From positions 22,503,001 through 22,567,000 of the forward strand of contig NC_088933.1 of assembly GCF_038396675.1 (NCBI RefSeq): DNA of 64,000 bases. The letters run 5' to 3'. Of this stretch, positions 63,040-64,000 are shown one piece after another. A model generated the notes under the pieces. It was not told the DNA's origin and searched no databases. It saw nothing but the letters and a program-made list of their open reading frames with translations. Each line of letters begins with the position of its first letter. Within the stretch, counting starts at the first letter, position 1. The stretch is from Hydra vulgaris. Its lineage: Eukaryota; Cnidaria; Hydrozoa; Anthoathecata; Hydridae. A program made the translations under genes and the position numbers.

Positions 63040-64000
63040 AGATCAGGTTATCCTGCTACTGGTAACATGTAACCCAGTACAATCTGCTTCATGTCCTGCT
63101 GCCTTGTAGGATACGCCTTTTTAGGCAAAGGCTAGGAGATGCCAACTCCGATTTAAAACACCCCCTGCCTTGGGGCTCTTGGTTGAGTAAAGGCTAGAGA
63201 TGGTGTCTCGATAAAAATACTCATCTTGGGCAGATGTTAAATGCACCCAGCTACTGTCTTGTAGAAGGCCTCCTAGGCAAAGACTTAAGGGGTAAACAGA
63301 TTCTATCTGTTGACCAGCCTCGCACCCCTTCTTCATCTATTAGGCTGGCGCAGATGTATTTTTAATACATTGTTTCCAGTTTAGGATGTTGAATGCTGGA
63401 TCTTCTTGACTCAATGCATGGGTATGCTTGTGTCACTGTTTTTATGACTAGGCAACTCATTCTATTATCTCCTTATGAGGGTACAGCTCTAAAACTCAGT
63501 TTTATGGTTCTGAGGCCGGCTGGTAGTCAGGTTTCCCGAACTCTGTGGTAGCTCTCAGAGAGGCTGATTCCATCAACAGCTGAAAAATATCAAAGTACTA
63601 ACAGTGCCATGTTGCGCATGGATGGTGTCCCTGTTTGTACTTTTGGTGTGCATTGCGGAGGCCACATTTGGAGCCCTTTGTTACGGCTTAGGGTTTATTA
63701 GTAGTAATGAGGCAATTGCTTGGGCTATTAAACGGTGTCCTAGGTACTATCTATGCTTTGAGTCAAGTTCTTCAATCTAATTTAAAAATGAATAAAGTAC
63801 CAAAAACTATAAAACACAAAAAACCATCATCATCACCAAGTTCTCTAAACCTATCATTCACTAATATTCGTGGTCTTCGAAGTAACTTTTCTTCTGTTGA
63901 GTCTTATCTCTTGCAAAGTTCACCAGACCTACTTGCTCTTTGTGAGACTAATTTGAGTTCGGCTGTCTCATCTTGTGATCTTAGTGTTGATGGTTATCTT
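63038..64000 (+). mobile_element. 5' end of another CR1/Jockey-like LINE (runs off window)
   Basis: Starts after a (TA)n tract. About 750 bp of GC-richer DNA without an ORF looks like a 5' leader. An ORF opens at 63788 and is still open at the end: SLNLSFTNIRGLRSNFSSVE, SPDLLALCETNLSS, the start of an endonuclease/exonuclease/phosphatase domain (NIRGL and the ET metal-binding glutamate). It may be the same family as copies 1-3, whose 5' ends are missing. Confidence 0.75.
63788..64000 (+). CDS. LINE ORF2 endonuclease N-terminus (partial)
   Basis: 71 codons from ATG at 63788-63790, open to the window end. NIRGLRSN and LLALCETNL are the first two conserved motifs of LINE apurinic-type endonucleases. 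Confidence 0.75.
   Translation, partial: MNKVPKTIKHKKPSSSPSSLNLSFTNIRGLRSNFSSVESYLLQSSPDLLALCETNLSSAVSSCDLSVDGYL

Overview
The window looks like nuclear DNA of an AT-rich metazoan, most likely a cnidarian of the Hydra type. Reasons: long (TA)n tracts about every 3 kb, many short exons with GT-AG introns and strongly A/T-biased codons, and a repeat load of CR1/Jockey-like LINEs, Penelope-like elements (PLEs), Tc1-like, hAT-like and Helitron-like pieces and tRNA-derived SINEs. The species is an inference; no search was possible.

Two host genes can be read, both on the + strand. The first is a complete 6-phosphofructo-2-kinase/fructose-2,6-bisphosphatase (PFKFB), rebuilt as 18 coding exons from 4765 to 43112. 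All intron phases agree, giving 1404 coding nt (467 aa plus stop), close to the about 470 aa of animal liver-type enzymes. The second is the 5' end of COG5 (Golgi tethering complex): two coding exons at 49304-49582, with no later exon found in the window.

Region by region. 1-4700: intergenic, with a minisatellite, a Tc1-type IR/DR end, two fold-back elements and a dead LINE reverse transcriptase. 4765-14468: PFKFB exons 1-5; intron 1 holds a decayed minus-strand copy of an unnamed DDE-type transposase. 14469-24456: a 10-kb intron with hAT and Helitron relics, a SINE and a damaged CR1-like LINE. 24457-33081: exons 6-17. 33082-43030: a second 10-kb intron with a PLE relic, a long CR1-like copy with one nonsense codon, SINEs and (TA)n blocks. 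43031-43112: last exon. 44.7-46.4 kb: another CR1 relic and a SINE. 49304-49582: COG5 start. 49.6-64 kb: nested transposons, namely a 5.75-kb TIR element whose left end is split by a Tc1-like element with an intact ORF, a PLE with GIY-YIG endonuclease and a 3' hammerhead ribozyme inside an older LINE, a second complete Tc1-like element whose transposase reads across an intron, a 1.16-kb fold-back PLE derivative with a hammerhead ribozyme in each inverted arm, and the 5' end of another LINE running off the window.

The most interesting signals are the three hammerhead motifs with matching stems (one decayed fourth), the inverted ribozyme-bearing PLE derivative, the link between transposon ends and (TA)n tracts, and splicing oddities in PFKFB: a 16-nt first coding exon just after an acceptor-like AG, multiplied decoy acceptors before exon 13, and a 200-bp TA tract ending about 16 bp before exon 6.
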